The notes beneath the pieces are model-generated. The model searched no databases. It worked only from the letters and a program-made list of their open reading frames with translations, and had not been told where the DNA came from. Of a stretch of 64,000 nucleotides of DNA, positions 47,801-61,073 are shown one piece after another (positions within the stretch are counted from its first letter, which is position 1; the number at the start of each line of letters is the position of its first letter). Location: the NCBI RefSeq assembly GCF_000346465.2, contig NC_034011.1, positions 21,898,264-21,962,263 on the forward strand, given 5' to 3'. The position numbers and the translations under genes are program-made. The DNA comes from Prunus persica. Taxonomy: Eukaryota > Streptophyta > Magnoliopsida > Rosales > Rosaceae.

Positions 47801-50800
47801 CATTGTTGCTGATCCTAGCATAAATTTTAAACTTCCGATGGACTTGAGCAAAGACTAGTTGTTTTAAGATGCTCTATTTTCATGTAATTTTATTTGATGA
47901 CACTACAGTTGCAATTCTGTTTATCGTGTGCCATCCTTCCTAATGTTTTACTGAATGCAGGGATTTGCTATACCAAAAGAGGTGCAAGACAAGGTGGCGA
48001 AGTTTTCATTCCATGGACAGCCGGCAGAGCTTAAGCATGGTAGTGTTGTGATTGCTGCAATCACAAGCTGCACCAATACATCAAACCCAAGTGTCATGCT
48101 TGGGGCTGCCCTTGTTGCAAAAAAGGCTAGTGAACTTGGTCTACAGGTGAGGCAAGCTTACAGTTCTCATAAAGAACCTGCTCTTTTTTTCTTTCTTTTG
48201 TCTGCAATATGAATTGTGCAAGAGAACTCCTGTTCTTTGTAATGATTGAATGTTGATTAACCAATGACTCAGGTTAAGCCATGGGTGAAAACTAGTCTTG
48301 CCCCGGGTTCCGGAGTTGTTACAAAATATTTGCTCAAGAGGTAATTTTCTGTTTCTTGAGAATGAAATTTATTAATGTATAGATACAAGTTACTTATTGA
48401 ATTTTAATCTTGATGCAGTGGATTGCAAAAGTATTTTGATCAACAAGGTTTTCATATTGTTGGATATGGGTGCACAACATGCATTGGGAATTCAGGGGAC
48501 TTAGATGAAACTGTTGCTTCTGCTATAGCAGAAAATGGTAATGTTGAAGTATTAATGTTCATTATCTTCGCACAAAGGTTATATGTTTTGTTTAACTCAA
48601 GATAATTCACTTGTTACATGAATTATCATTTCCTTGACAAGAACTGATGTCCCATTTAATTAGTTTTTACTTCATCTCTAGCTTGTGCATCTAAAATTCT
48701 CTCACCTTCTGTTGCAGACATTGTTGCAGCTGCTGTGCTCTCTGGAAACAGAAATTTTGAGGGTCGTGTTCATCCATTGACAAGAGCTAATTACCTTGCC
48801 TCTCCTCCTTTAGTGGTTGCTTATGCCCTTGCTGGAACAGTATGTCATACTCGCTATATAGTGCAATTCTTTAGTTTATTCCAAGAACTTCCTTGCTTCA
48901 TCCCCTTTATTCATTGCTTAAGCCAAACCCATTGTATATAATTTTACTTGCCTGGAAAGATGAATTACTTTTGATGGGGTTGTCTTTTATATTTCTGTTA
49001 TGTGCCTGTGTGTGCTCCCTAACGATTACAGTTTTTTCCTATCCGAAGAAGTGACAACACTTTCTTTTTAAATAACTATTTTATACCAAGAAAGTAATGA
49101 GAGGGGCAATGGATATGGGATCACAAGCTATATAGTTTATATTCCTAGTTATTTATTACTTGTTAAATTTTATTTTCATGCTATTGAGTCAGGAGAATAC
49201 TCTGGAACGATTTTATTTAAATTTCTATGATATCTGCACCTCTTTTTTATTCTGGTAGCAAATAATTATTAGAACTTCTGTAATTTGGAGCCCACTATCC
49301 ATCATTATGAACTGTAAAAAATGGTTTGCTGGCATTTTTTTAACTGTTTTCTTAGCAACAGAGATTTATAAGACATTGCTGGGGTCTTGAAGCATTATGA
49401 AATAGTTTTTGCTACCTGTTCTGTTTATCCCATTTCATGAACTACTATAATGAACACCTGAAATAGCTCGAGTGAGTTTTGATTATATTTTAGCCAGTGT
49501 GTACGCAGTCATTTGTTTGCATCCATTTTATGACCCAATCAATCACCCACATGAGTTAACGCTAAAATTTTATTTTTCAGGTTGACATTGACTTTGATAA
49601 GGAGCCAATTGGAACAGGGAAGGATGGTAAGAGCGTTTATTTCAGGGATATCTGGCCATCTACTGAGGAGATTGCGGAGGTGGATATTTATTAGTTTGGA
49701 TTTCTTGTGATCTTTTGCTAATGAAACTTTAGTAGTATATGAAATGAACTCGTGAGTGTGTATACTTTGTAGGTAGTACAATCAAGTGTGTTGCCAGATA
49801 TGTTCAGAAGCACTTATGAGTCTATTACTAAGGGCAACCCCACGTGGAATGAGCTATCAGTTACAGATTCCAAACTTTACTCTTGGGACCCTAATTCAAC
49901 CTACATTCATGAGCCCCCATATTTCAAGGGTATGACCATGGATCCACCTGGCGCAAAGGGAGTGAAGGATGCATACTGCCTGTTGAATTTTGGTGACAGT
50001 ATTACAACAGATCACATCTCCCCAGCAGGAAGCATCCACAAGGACAGTCCTGCAGCAAAATACCTTCTTGAGCGTGGGGTGGATCGCAAAGACTTCAACT
50101 CTTACGGTAGTCGTCGTGGCAATGATGAAGTCATGGCAAGGGGAACCTTTGCCAATATCCGCATTGTTAACAAGCTTTTGAATGGAGAAGTGGGCCCTAA
50201 AACAGTTCACATTCCTACAGGAGAGAAACTCTATGTGTTTGATGCAGCAACAGTGAGTTTACTTTCACCAACTATTTGCACAAACTTCCATTTTTGTTTT
50301 CCTTGTACTGTTTAATGAAGTGGCCCATTTTTCTATTTTACTGTAGAAACGCATTATTGGTTACCATGCTTTCAGTATTTTCTACTTGTGGTGAATTCAC
50401 TGTCCTTAATTCAGCAAGAACAAAAATTCTTGCTTTTGCCTAATGGCATCTTTTAGTTTTTCTGATAAATTTGGTTACAGTACTGATCATCGTGGGAACT
50501 GGAGGCGCTAGTTGGTCATTTTCTTTATTGAACTTTATAATCATATAAAACAAAGTATTTTTGAGATGCGACAATATTCTTTATAACAATGTTTAAACTC
50601 CAGTTTCACTAGATCTTTTAAATCAATCTCTATTTCCATTTCAGAGATACAAGGCTGATGGGCATGACACCATTGTACTGGCTGGAGCTGAGTATGGAAG
50701 TGGAAGCTCTAGGGATTGGGCTGCCAAGGGTCCAATGCTATTGGTGAGTTTTTTTATGCAGCCATTTGATTTGAACGAGTTTGTAAGTTTTCATTATGGT

Positions 50801-51381
50801 TTTTCTCGTCTGGTTGAGTAACTTTTGTCGTGCAACAGGGTGTTAAAGCGGTTATTGCTAAAAGTTTCGAGAGAATCCATCGTAGTAATTTGGTGGGGAT
50901 GGGTATTGTTCCACTTTGTTTCAAGGCCGGCGAGGATGCTGATACACTAGGATTGACTGGTCATGAACGTTATACCATCGACCTCCCTAGCAGCATTAGT
51001 GAGATAAAACCCGGCCAAGATGTGACTGTCACTACAGACAATGGGAAATCTTTCACCTGCACTGTACGCTTTGACACTGAGGTACTTACTACTTTCTTCA
51101 TCCTTGTTTATATTTGCTTTTGTATAATTGCATTTTATGCTAAAATCAAGTGAAGCATACTGTATTTTTTTCGTGTGCAAAAAATTATCGGCTTCTCCAT
51201 GGATGCAAACTATTTGTTCTGTTTCTGTTTGGCGTTCAAAGCCGGTTTTGTCAACACAAGTTTAAAGATCTCTTTGTAGGTTGCTCATAATGTGATTTGG
51301 TTGCATTTGCAGGTGGAATTGGCTTATTTCAACCACGGAGGTATTCTTCATTATGTGATCAGGAACCTGAGTAAGCAGTAA
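44839..51381 (+). CDS. ACO: Aconitate hydratase, mitochondrial
   Basis: Interconverts citrate and isocitrate via cis-aconitate in the TCA and glyoxylate pathways. Exons: 44839-45136, 45554-45658, 45752-45912, 46018-46110, 46227-46412, 46540-46701, 46865-47009, 47102-47244, 47331-47387, 47487-47566, 47648-47723, 47961-48146, 48273-48340, 48419-48537, 48718-48839, 49581-49679, 49773-50252, 50645-50743, 50839-51081, 51313-51381. The product is 996 aa, standard for plant organellar aconitase. The first roughly 95 residues are Ser/Arg-rich and lack acidic residues, as in a mitochondrial transit peptide. The iron-sulfur ligands are C539 (ITSCTNTS), C605 and C608 ([10 protein letters not shown]). 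An in-frame ATG at codon 96 could yield a transit-peptide-less cytosolic form. An upstream in-frame ATG at 44731 exists, but [17 protein letters not shown] matches the known family start better. Confidence 0.97.
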
Positions 51382-53054
51382 TTGCATGAGCTTCGCTGTT
51401 CAGAGGAGTTGCTATCCACATCATGCAAGCGTTTTCAATTGTAAAATGTGAGGGAGCAAATAAAGTTCCTAATAATAGGAACAAGGTCCCATTTTCGGGG
51501 GATAGAGGTATTTATTTTTCGATAAATTCATCATCTTAACACTGCCCAGGCTGTGCAGGCATCATGTTGGTTGGTCGTTGAATAGGCCACAAAATAGTTT
51601 CGAGCAATATAATCTTTTACTGTTTCCAATTGTTGCTTGTATGTACCTTGGGGTTTCAAGGTACCATGTTATAGGCAGTGTTATGTCTTTCGAACGGTGA
51701 TCTAAATCAATGTGAGTTTTGTTCATGCATGCTCAATCTCTATCAACAATTTGTGAATCCAATTTGTGCAGTTTCCAATCCAACTGAGCGTATGCTAAAT
51801 TTGATAGTTTCACGGTGAATAACTATTTGCAGCTACCTGTTCGCTTCTCTTTACACCCACCGTTTAATGAATATAATAGTGACGAAATATTTACTTGGTT
51901 AAATGACTTATCTAAAAACTTCGATAGAAAAATAAAAGGAAAAGGAAAATGGTAACATCATCTTCTCAATCTCCCCAACCCAATGTTTTCTGCTATTCTC
52001 GCAGTGCGACGTATAAGGATTGACTTGGACTGGGGGAGGATGTGGAAAAAAGATAGGAATGATGAAAATAGCAGCGCTAGTAACTATACCTGAACATTTT
52101 ATAATGGTTTCGAACCCTGGATCATGGCCAATCTGAACATATTAAAAGGTGCATTCAATCGTCCTCACATCAAAGATTTGGCCTGGCACGACATTATCTA
52201 ATCATTTTAGGCTTGATATGAAACACGCATGCACGAATTGCTTTTAACGATAAATGCAAGAAAGAAACATCATCATATACTGTGTGGCAAATTGACAACT
52301 TTGCCAATTAGCGAAACCCAACAGAAATTCAAATACTTGTATATTTAGCTTTGAAAAATTAGGTCATGTTTTCCTTATTATTTCTAATTCAACCAAACTG
52401 TATATACATAACATATATACAGAAAGCTTCAATTGAGGAATTTCTCAAATAATAATCTGTGTAGGGCCCATCATGCATTGTATTTCAATGATTCTAACCG
52501 TCTAATTTTTAATTATGATATCAAAGATATATCTAAAAAAAATCACTTAAATCTGAAATAATTTGATCATTTAATTAAATTGTTGTTATTATAATCTTTT
52601 CTTGAAGTGTTCGTCTATTTTGTTGGTCTCAATTGATGCCTTAATGATTTTCAATTTTTTGCAAGGATGATTTGAAGACTTGAAAAATAGACGGTTTGCA
52701 TCGTTAAAAAAAAAAATCATAGGGTGATCCTCAAATAAAATTATTTGAGAATCCCTCAATGGACTGTAGATATATTATGTATGTCAAATTGTCTCTGTAG
52801 TCACGAGCTCTCATTAGGAAGGCTTATGGAAAATTGAAATGAATGCACCACACTCCTTTTAAAAAAGTTCCAAACATCAAAAATCGACCCAAAAAAAAAG
52901 TTCCCAACATCACATATATACTTACGTTAATATTAACTCAACAATATTTGATCATGACATGGTTTTTGATGCCAAATATAATCAACAACTTTCTACTTCT
53001 ACAATTAATGAAAAAGAGCTAGAGAGAGAAGAGGAAGAGAGAATTATAAAATTA
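51382..53054. other. Aconitase 3' flank and intergenic DNA
   Basis: The first roughly 350 bases are probably the aconitase 3' UTR. The rest is AT-rich with no recognised exon. It ends at the stop codon of the following minus-strand gene. Confidence 0.5.
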
Positions 53055-53477
53055 TCAATCTTGGTCCTCTGGAATGCTCTCTAAAGTTGGGCTCCAGCCA
53101 CTGCCTGTGCTTTCATCATTGCTTGTTCCAATCTCAGAAACCTTTGTTCCTCTGTTCCTCACTGCACTCAACAATTGCTCCAAAGATGAGTGGTTTGAAT
53201 CTTTCTTGTAATCCAGAAGTTGTTTCAACTCCTCCTGAGTCACCACCAGTCTAATTCTCACCACCCCATTTTTAGTGGATTCACCGGAAACAACATTTCC
53301 TCCACCGCTATCTTCATCTTCTTGCAAATCAAACCTCACAGACTTCCTCTTTAGCTTCAAATTGGATGGCAATGGCATTGGTGCTGTTTTTTTGGCTTCT
53401 GGGGTTTTTGCTTCTTCATGCTTCTCATGATCTTGTGCTGAAACCTTGTTATTACTTCTTCTCAAGCAATTCCCCAT
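53055..53477 (-). CDS. MGNC-type small plant protein (140 aa)
   Basis: Single uninterrupted frame. The N-terminus MGNCLRRS fits N-myristoylation at Gly2 with possible palmitoylation at Cys4, suggesting attachment to a membrane. A Lys/Pro-rich linker and KRKSVRFDL motif follow, then a conserved core VRIRLVVTQEELKQLLDYKK and a C-terminal GWSPTLESIPED tail. This layout matches a family of small stress-responsive plant proteins related to the DUF4228/PADRE group. That link comes from motif memory. No enzymatic motif. TATA-like sequence (ctatattatatatag) lies about 107 bases upstream of the ATG, with a (GA)n leader between. Confidence 0.82.
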   Translation of the reverse strand: MGNCLRRSNNKVSAQDHEKHEEAKTPEAKKTAPMPLPSNLKLKRKSVRFDLQEDEDSGGGNVVSGESTKNGVVRIRLVVTQEELKQLLDYKKDSNHSSLEQLLSAVRNRGTKVSEIGTSNDESTGSGWSPTLESIPEDQD

Positions 53478-53523
53478 TTATGAGATATCAGAAAGAAAGA
53501 AAAAACAAGAAAAGTTCTTGACA

Positions 53524-53600
53524 GAGAGAGTATATGAGAGAGAGAGAGAGAGAGAGAGATGGTTTACAAAGTGAAGCATAACTATATTATATATAGAGAG
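53524..53600 (-). promoter_or_regulatory. (GA)n leader and TATA-like box of the MGNC gene
   Basis: A GA run at 53536-53559 sits in the likely 5' UTR. The palindromic TATA-like ctatattatatatag at 53583-53597 is at a suitable distance on the promoter side. Confidence 0.55.
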
Positions 53601-55450
53601 AGTTTGGGGGCAGAGAAAGCACATGAAGCAGCGTTTGTTGCGCCGGGTATTTCAAAGGACAAAGAGGGCTTAACAATTTAATCATTGCTTGAGACCAAAT
53701 AAATTAAGCATTCTCATATTACCAGTGTCTCTCTGTTTTATGTGATTTTATGTTATGTTAACGTAACAGTTTGTTAGGCTTTATTTAATTTAATTTAATT
53801 TAATTTTTAAATATTAGTCAACCAGAACCACAGTAGTAATTAATTAATGCGTTTATATCAAAAGCCATAAGTATCTGCTTTGGTACTTCTATTAGATTAA
53901 GATTCCTTCCAATATCAGTCCAAGATATAACTTATCATAGCTTAAACTTAAATTAAGTTCCTCTAATCACTGCTAAACATTAGGCAAAGCCACTGTAGAT
54001 GACACCAGATGCTGTTTTAATTAAAAATTTCTTGTTAATGGTAATGGGTATGCATATTTGTTGGATTCTATGCAAATATGCATACCTCCAAGAGAGCATC
54101 CATCAGAAATTAAAGTATGCAACAAAATTAAGTTGGTGTATATTCCAGCTCAGATCATTGTTGTTTTATTCCTAATCCTATTATCTAGCTAACTACTTCG
54201 ATGATGATGATTTGATCTGATTATGATTATGATCATAATCCATCGTATGAACCGATCGTATCGAATTCGGACACGTAAGATGTACACATGCAAATTAATT
54301 GGAAGAGAGACCAACATAAATGCTTGATAGGTATACATCTTCACCTGCAAATTTTGCTTCCACCAACTTTTTAACTACCTTTGATTACAAAATTAAGCAT
54401 ATATATTAATAATAATATAACAACCCTCTCCATCCATGTACACCAAGTACATCTAACGAATTAAAGTGTCCAACACTAGTTTTTATAATAGGAATTGATG
54501 ATGAACTGGCTTTTTCTTTTGCTTATAGCTGTTATAATGATGACGCACAGAGAACAGACTTGATGGTTGCTTAAACCAGCAGGGAAAATACAATACAAGT
54601 CAAAAGGCAAACAATTAATAACATATGTTCGAAAAATGTTCCATCGAGAGACTGTGAATCTAGACCATTAATCAACTTAATGACATGTCAATAGTCGGGT
54701 TGGTTGGTTATTTTCTGAATGTGTATAATTCAAATTCACACTTTTAACATGGAATATTTATGTAATAATTTATAAATATGACGAGACAACTTTACTCAAG
54801 TTAGATGCGGACGTAACTTAATAGCTTAGCTAGCAAAGGGTGGTGGGGGTGGGGTTGGCTGCATGTGATCGTGAGATGCTTTGCATGGGAGAGGTGGGGT
54901 TCACTGCATATCATGTGCATTTGCATTACGTATATGCCATGATTTCAGGGTCGTTGAAATTTAAACTTAAAATAATAGATAGAGGAGGAGGGAGGGCTCT
55001 TACGCGTTAAAAGCAGAGTGGCTTTAGTCTTTAGAAGCATCCTTTCACATGGCGTCGGGTCTTTGTGTTCAAATTGTATTCGTATTTTGTCAATAATAAT
55101 GGGAGACAACCACCTTTCACAAAGGCATCAAAAACCCATTTTAAAGATGGACTTGTTTTATGGCTCTCTTTGACTATGTGACGCTTCTACTTCACATTTT
55201 ATCCCAATATTCTACCACCGAAAAATAAGGAAATATAGAAAATTGGAAAGAGGAAAGATAGGTTTGGCCAATGCCGTGTATTTACCTGCTTCCATGCATT
55301 CGAGTTTAATTTTTTTTTCGCGTACATTAGAGTAGTTTATAAAATATTGATTTATAAAAACAGAAAAATTAAAAAAAAGTTGGGTTATTGATTTATTAAG
55401 GGCTACTTTTACTTTATTTATTTTGGTCAAAATAGCTTACTTTAAATTAA
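53601..55450. other. Intergenic DNA
   Basis: AT-rich, with a four-fold aattt repeat near 53785-53806 and an atgcatatttg/caaatatgcat inverted pair at about 54050-54083. No gene is recognised. Confidence 0.45.
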
Positions 55451-55708
55451 GAATTATTTGTAGCAATGCTCCTTAAACTATACTTGGAGTTATATTTTGG
55501 TCATTCAACTCCAAAAATAGTTACAGAGGTCACTCAATTAGGTGTTGTGTTGCACATTAGTCCCTACCGTTAGAGAGACTTGACAGTAAGGACTAATTGT
55601 GCAACACAACACCTAATTGAGTGATTTTTCTGTAACTATTTTTGGAGTTGAGTGACCAAAATGTAACTTCGAGTATAGTTGAGGGACCATTGCTACAAAT
55701 AACTCTTA
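55451..55708. mobile_element. Foldback/MITE element, family A
   Basis: Arms of about 110 bp in opposite orientation with a loop of about 30 bp. Left begins gaattatttgtagcaatgct and right ends attgctacaaataactctt. Internal matching blocks include ggtcattcaactccaaaaatag against ctatttttggagttgagtgacc. No coding sequence. Confidence 0.85.
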
Positions 55709-55734
55709 TTTATTTATTTTTTGTTATTTCATTT

Positions 55735-56729
55735 GGGTTAATGACCTAAATGGTCCCCCAACTATTACTCCATTATCATTTTGGTCCACCAACTAAAATT
55801 TTCAATTCAAACGTCCTTAAATTTTTTATTTTGTACCAAGATGGTCCATCCGTGACAGATTCTGTTACTTCTGATCACGCGATGACAACGTGACTGAGTT
55901 TTGAAGGGTATATGCGACTTTTTGAGAAGCTCTATCGAAGGGTATGACTAAAATGGTCCCTCAACTATTGCTCCAGTATGATTTTAGTCCACAAACTAAA
56001 ATTTTCATTTGAACCGTCCTTCCACTTTTTTTTTTTGGTATCAAGATGGTCCTACCGTCAAAGTCCATCAATTTTATTGTTATTTATTTTTGTATTTATC
56101 TTATTTAAAAATTTTAAATTAATTTAAACAATAGAGAAAAAAAATATTACTTTTTAAGTCCATGTCATAAAAAAAAAGCCATGTTGGTGGTGAGATTCAA
56201 TTTTTTCAATTTTAAAATTAGGTATAATAGTTTCCTTTAATTTTTAATTATTGTTTGCTCTTTTAAAAAATTTGTTATTTTATATATATATATATGTGTG
56301 ATTTTAATTAATTTAAACAATAGAGAATTTTTTATTATTAATTGTTAGGTTAGTCTCACAAAAAAAAAAGCCATGTGGCTAGTGAGATTCAATTTTTTAA
56401 AATTTTCTAAGTTTTATAATAGTTTCGTTGATACCCAAAAAAAAAAAAAAAGTTGAAGGATGGTTGAAATGAAAATTTTAGTTGGTGGACTAAAATGATA
56501 CTGGAGCAATAGTTGGGGGACCATTAGGATCAATAACCTTTTTAGAGGAGGATACTCACCTAAAAATACAGTTTTGTCCCTCAATTTCACGGAATAATAC
56601 ACAGACTTTGATGGATGGACCATCTTGGTACAAAATAAAAAGTTTAAGGACGTTTGAATTGAAAATTTTAATTGGTGGACCAAAATGATAATGGAGCAAT
56701 AGTTGGGAGACTATTTAGGTCATTAACCC
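55735..56729. mobile_element. Foldback element B enclosing element C
   Basis: Outer arms start gggttaatgacctaaatggt (left, 55735) and read the same inward from the right end at 56729, with about 110 bp of similarity. An inner related foldback spans about 55939-56539, with left arm aaatggtccctcaactattg and right arm caatagttgggggaccatt. The inner copy appears to have inserted into the outer one. Confidence 0.8.
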
Positions 56730-56789
56730 TATTTCGTTTTTATAAATATTTGGAATGAATTTTCAAGTTTACCCATGGATTTAACGGAA

Positions 56790-56935
56790 AAATAGACAGA
56801 CTTGACGAAAGGGACTAATAATAGAACATCATACGTAATTGGAGGACCTCTGTAACTTTTTATGGAGTTGAATGACCAAAATGAAACTACGGGTATAATT
56901 TAGGGACCATTGCTATAATTAATCCTTAAATTAAA
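56790..56935. mobile_element. Partial copy of foldback family A
   Basis: The segment ggagttgaatgaccaaaatgaaac and the following gggaccattgctataattaa match one arm of the element at 55451-55708. The other arm is missing. Confidence 0.65.
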
Positions 56936-57116
56936 CACATTTTAGTAAAGAACTTTGGTTTGGGGTGACTATTGATAAAGCCAACATCAAAAGAAAATGC
57001 TCTAAATTGCTTGCATCCGACGGTTCTCTCCTTCTTTTCTGACCGGCATCTGACGGGTCAAAAGCCGCCATGCCGCACTAAAACGCAACACAACTTGAAA
57101 TACACAAGCAACCGCT

Positions 57117-57217
57117 CACGTGTCCGCTCTAAAGGCTTGGGTCTTCAGCACGTGATCATCTCTGACTTCTACGGTAACACGTGCTTCCCTCTATCACACG
57201 TGTGAACTGCGCACGTG
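57117..57217 (+). promoter_or_regulatory. Five CACGTG G-boxes in the promoter of the GPI-anchored protein gene
   Basis: CACGTG at 57117-57122, 57149-57154, 57178-57183, 57197-57202 and 57212-57217. The last lies 189 bases before the start codon. Density and position suggest bZIP/bHLH control such as ABA or light response. Confidence 0.8.
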
Positions 57218-57405
57218 CCGGGAGAAGGGGAGCGGAGAGAGAGAGAGAGAGAAGGGGGCTGCAGCTTCACATTGCCTTTCATCTCTCTAAATTCTCTGAA
57301 TGTTGTTATCAGATGTTAAACCTTGAAATTTTACAGTGTTTGCCTTCCATTTCACATTGTTCATTTGAGCACATTCTACTTCGTAGGCACTGAACGATTG
57401 CAAAA

Positions 57406-60400
57406 ATGAGACAAAGGGTTTCTTTCAGTCTAACCCTTCCACTTACTCTACTTTTGCTTCTCTGTAAGTGTTTTAGTTTATCTTTGTCCTTCTCTTCATT
57501 TTGTCTCTTGGCCTTGCTTTTTTTTTTTTCTTGTGATTTCATTGAAGTTATCAGCTGGGTTTTGGTTTAATTGCTTAATGTTGCATTATTACTTATATAA
57601 ATTTTTGAAAGTTTCATACTTCCTGTTATTGCTTCTCTGTCAGCATTGGTATTTGGTACTTGCCATTTTGAAAATTTTACTGCTTCTATCTACCAAGCAA
57701 TTGGCATTCCCTTTTCATTTTTGTTTGTGTTCTTTCATTTACATTCTGAACATTTTTAGTTGGGTCATTGTGTATAAGCTGTATGTTGGGAATGAAGTTT
57801 ATGGTGTTGATGGGTACATTTTCATATCATGGTTTCTTGTAGATTTGGATTCAGAATTTGGCATGAAAATATCATTTACTTGAAGGATTGCTCAAGTACA
57901 AGGCTGTCTTGTTTACTTAGTATGGTTTTGGTTCTGTTTACCCCATGTGCAGGTGTATATGAGTCCTGTGGCGGTTCAGTTAGGAATACGGAAGCAATAG
58001 CTCCTGATATCTCATCCAGTGTAAACCCTCAGCCTTTTCTTCCTTTACTAGCCCCTTCACCATTGACGGCATTCACAAATTACAGCATCCCGAAATTATC
58101 AGGTATGTGAGGTACCAGGGCATGTCATATTACTACATTTTAGTGTCACAAATACTTGTTGCGCATTACCTTGTGATAACTTATCATAAAAGATAGTCTG
58201 GGGAGTTTATGCATCAATTAGAGGTTGAAACTTGAAAGCATGAGATATTGGTCAATTTCTGATTGTAAAATCTTCTAGTAATCCTAATAGGTTGCACACT
58301 TTTAACAGTTCACTTCATGCGGAAATTTATCGTCAGGGGTGAGGAGGAAAATAAATGGATAAAGTTCCACTTAACATGCTTTCAAAGCCTTTCATAGAAA
58401 TGCTTAACAACTGGACACTTTATGTCATGGAAAATGCGGAGAACAGAACCTAGATTGATTGGTCTTTGTATATTTCAGGACTTTGTACATTAAATTTTTC
58501 AGCAGCTGGAAATATGATGAGCGTAACGGCAACTGACTGCTGGGCTTCCTTTGCACCCTTGTTGGCGGATGTGGTTTGTTGTCCTCAATTTGATGCCACC
58601 TTAGCGACTCTTATAGGGCAATCCAGTAAATACTCTAGGATGCTCGCTTTGAATGTGACCCATGCAAAGCACTGCCTCTCAGATGTTCAGAAGATCCTAG
58701 AGGGTCAAGGAGCAAACGATAATATTCAAAAGATATGCTCAATTGAACCAGAAACCCTCACTGCAGCTTCTTGTCCTGTTATAGAGGTTGATACATTTGA
58801 GAGCACTGTGGATTCTTCAAAACTACTTTGCGCTTGCAGAAAAATTGATCTTGTCAATGAGTGTTGTGACCAAGTTTGCCAGAATGCCATATTAGATGCT
58901 GCTAGAACAATTGCGGCGATTGGTATGCCAAATTCGAAAGGGGTCAATCTATTGCCTGCACACTCAACTAGGATTGATGATTGTAAGAATATTGTCCTGC
59001 GATGGCTGGCCAGTAACCTTGATCCTTCTTCTGCGAATAAGGTTCTTAGAGGACTTTCAAATTGCAAAGTAAATAAAGGTCAGCACAAAATACGAAGAGG
59101 AAAGAAAAATAAGTCTCTTGTACTTCGTTGAGTATTTGAAAGAATATGACAACCACTATGAAATTCGTACTTACATCCAGTAGACATGTCATTCCATTGT
59201 TAGGTTAAGGACCGATTTATCCGGACTTATCAATCCGATGTTGACTTATAGATCTCCATTGTTTTCTCATATGGTTCAGTTTGTCCTCTGGTTTTCCCCA
59301 ACATGACAAATGTTGTGAAAGAATGTGCCAATGGGATAAGTAATCAGACAGCATGCTGCAAAGCAATGGATAGTTATGTTTCTCAGTTGCAACAACAGAG
59401 TTTTATTACAAACTTGCAGGCCTTGAATTGTGCAGCATCACTTGGAGTGAAGTTGCAGAAAGCTAATGTATCCGACGATGTTTATAATCTTTGTCATATA
59501 AATCTCAAAGACTTCTCTCTTCAAGGTCAGTGTTGTTATATCTGTTTAAATAAGTGACTGCTATACTTTTTTTCAGAAAATTGAGTACTGATTAGTTTAT
59601 TATTTTTTGATTTATTATCCGTGATGGTGTATTTTAATCATTGGCTGCATCAGTTGGATCACAAGGTAATGCTTATTCTTAAACAGACAATTAGGCACTT
59701 TCAATTGCTTTTACTATGATTTTCACTTCACTTCAATTCTGTTGATTGATAATTTGCAGTTTTACCATAATTTTCTCCCTTATTTATTGGATAGGCTTTA
59801 ATTATTAAATTAGTTGCTATCTCCTCTAATTAGTTCTCCTGTTCTCCTACCATATGACGATAAATGATGTCTTTATGAATTTTCTGCATAGAACTTTAGA
59901 ACTTAACAAAAGGGAATGTATATCAGGTCAGGCTAACTATGTTCAGTTTCTACTATCAACAAGGATTTTTATTCTGTTGTTATTAATTAAAACAAGGATT
60001 TGGGTGTTTAATCCTCAATGAATCTGCTAATCGATTCTCTACCAACAGATTTGTTTCTTGAAAATATTATTACTCTTAGAGTTTTGCATTTATAGATTCC
60101 CTTAAGAAATCCTTTTCTTTTGTTCTTTCTATTCTTTCCGCTCTGTTCTTTGATCTAAATTTTTGTCTATTCCATTCATATATGATTAGAGTATGGCTGC
60201 CTTCTGCCAAGCTTGCCTTCAGATGCAACTTATGATATAACTTCGGGAATCAGCTTCATTTGTGATCTTAATGACAACATTGCGGCTCCGTGGCCCTCTT
60301 CCTCTTCTGAACATCCATCATCTTGCAAGAAAAGTAAGCTAGACCTGTTAAACTTTACTTTGTCCATTGCATTTTGTTTCCTAGAATCCTTAAGGTTTAT

Positions 60401-61073
60401 TTTGCATTTTTTATGGGATTACAGCTACCAAACTTCCAGCAGTACCCAAAGCAACATCTGCACAAAGTGGTAAGCAACTTTGTTCTACTTTGCCATGTTC
60501 AAATGACCCAAATTTCTCTTTTTGTGAGATAGAACACACATCTTCCTCCAAATCTTGAATTAGATCCCTTGTATGGATAACAACATTTCTACTTTCTTTA
60601 ATTCTATTGGGCTGCATTTATTTGGAAAATCGAATGATGCGAAACATGTTTAACTTCCTAGTTCATTTCATACTGAAGACGATCATGCTAACTGCTTTTG
60701 GTATTGATAACATATGTATACAATTGAACAAAGTTCATAATGATACATGACTGAGAAACTAAGTCACACAGGCGATTAACAGTAACATTTTGAGGGTATG
60801 AAAAGGAACGATGATGCAAAAAGTTGAAAGACCTCTGGACCAAAAAAAAAGAAGAAATCACGTAGTTCTGTGTTGCTTTTATCTTTTGGTACCAAACTTG
60901 TCCTCTCAAACACGGGGAAGTTTTTTGTTTTTGTTTCTTTTTAGTAGCTTTAGCTTGCTTGCAAGACGTCCTCCAGTCACAGTACTTGTTGATGCATTGC
61001 AGGTCTTATCAATGAGGATTTGATTTTCCTTTCGTTCTTTTCCTCCTTACTGGTTCTGAAGATGCTTCTTTGA
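57406..61073 (+). CDS. Uncharacterised GPI-anchored protein (At1g61900-like, SPARK-type)
   Basis: Secreted, Cys-rich protein predicted to be tethered to the outer plasma membrane. Exons: 57406-57463, 57953-58102, 58479-59078, 59280-59525, 59654-59665, 60190-60333, 60425-60469, 61003-61073. The product is 441 aa. A signal peptide (MRQRVSFSLTLPLTLLLLLC) opens the protein. The main Cys-rich domain lies in exon 3 (motifs DCWASFAPLLADVVCCPQF, LCACRK, ECCDQVCQNAI), and a second Cys-rich part in exon 4 (ACCKAMDSYV). Spacing of cysteines is as in plant SPARK-domain proteins. The C-terminus is a hydrophobic tail ending LLVLKMLL after a small-residue region (ATSAQSG), as required for GPI attachment. 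Exon 5 is only 12 nt; it adds VGSQ and keeps phase. Biochemical role unknown. Confidence 0.9.

Noticed and set aside
57533..57883. 116-codon open frame in the GPI-anchored protein gene
   Set aside because: It lies entirely in intron 1 and is T-rich; its hydrophobic residues come from base composition.
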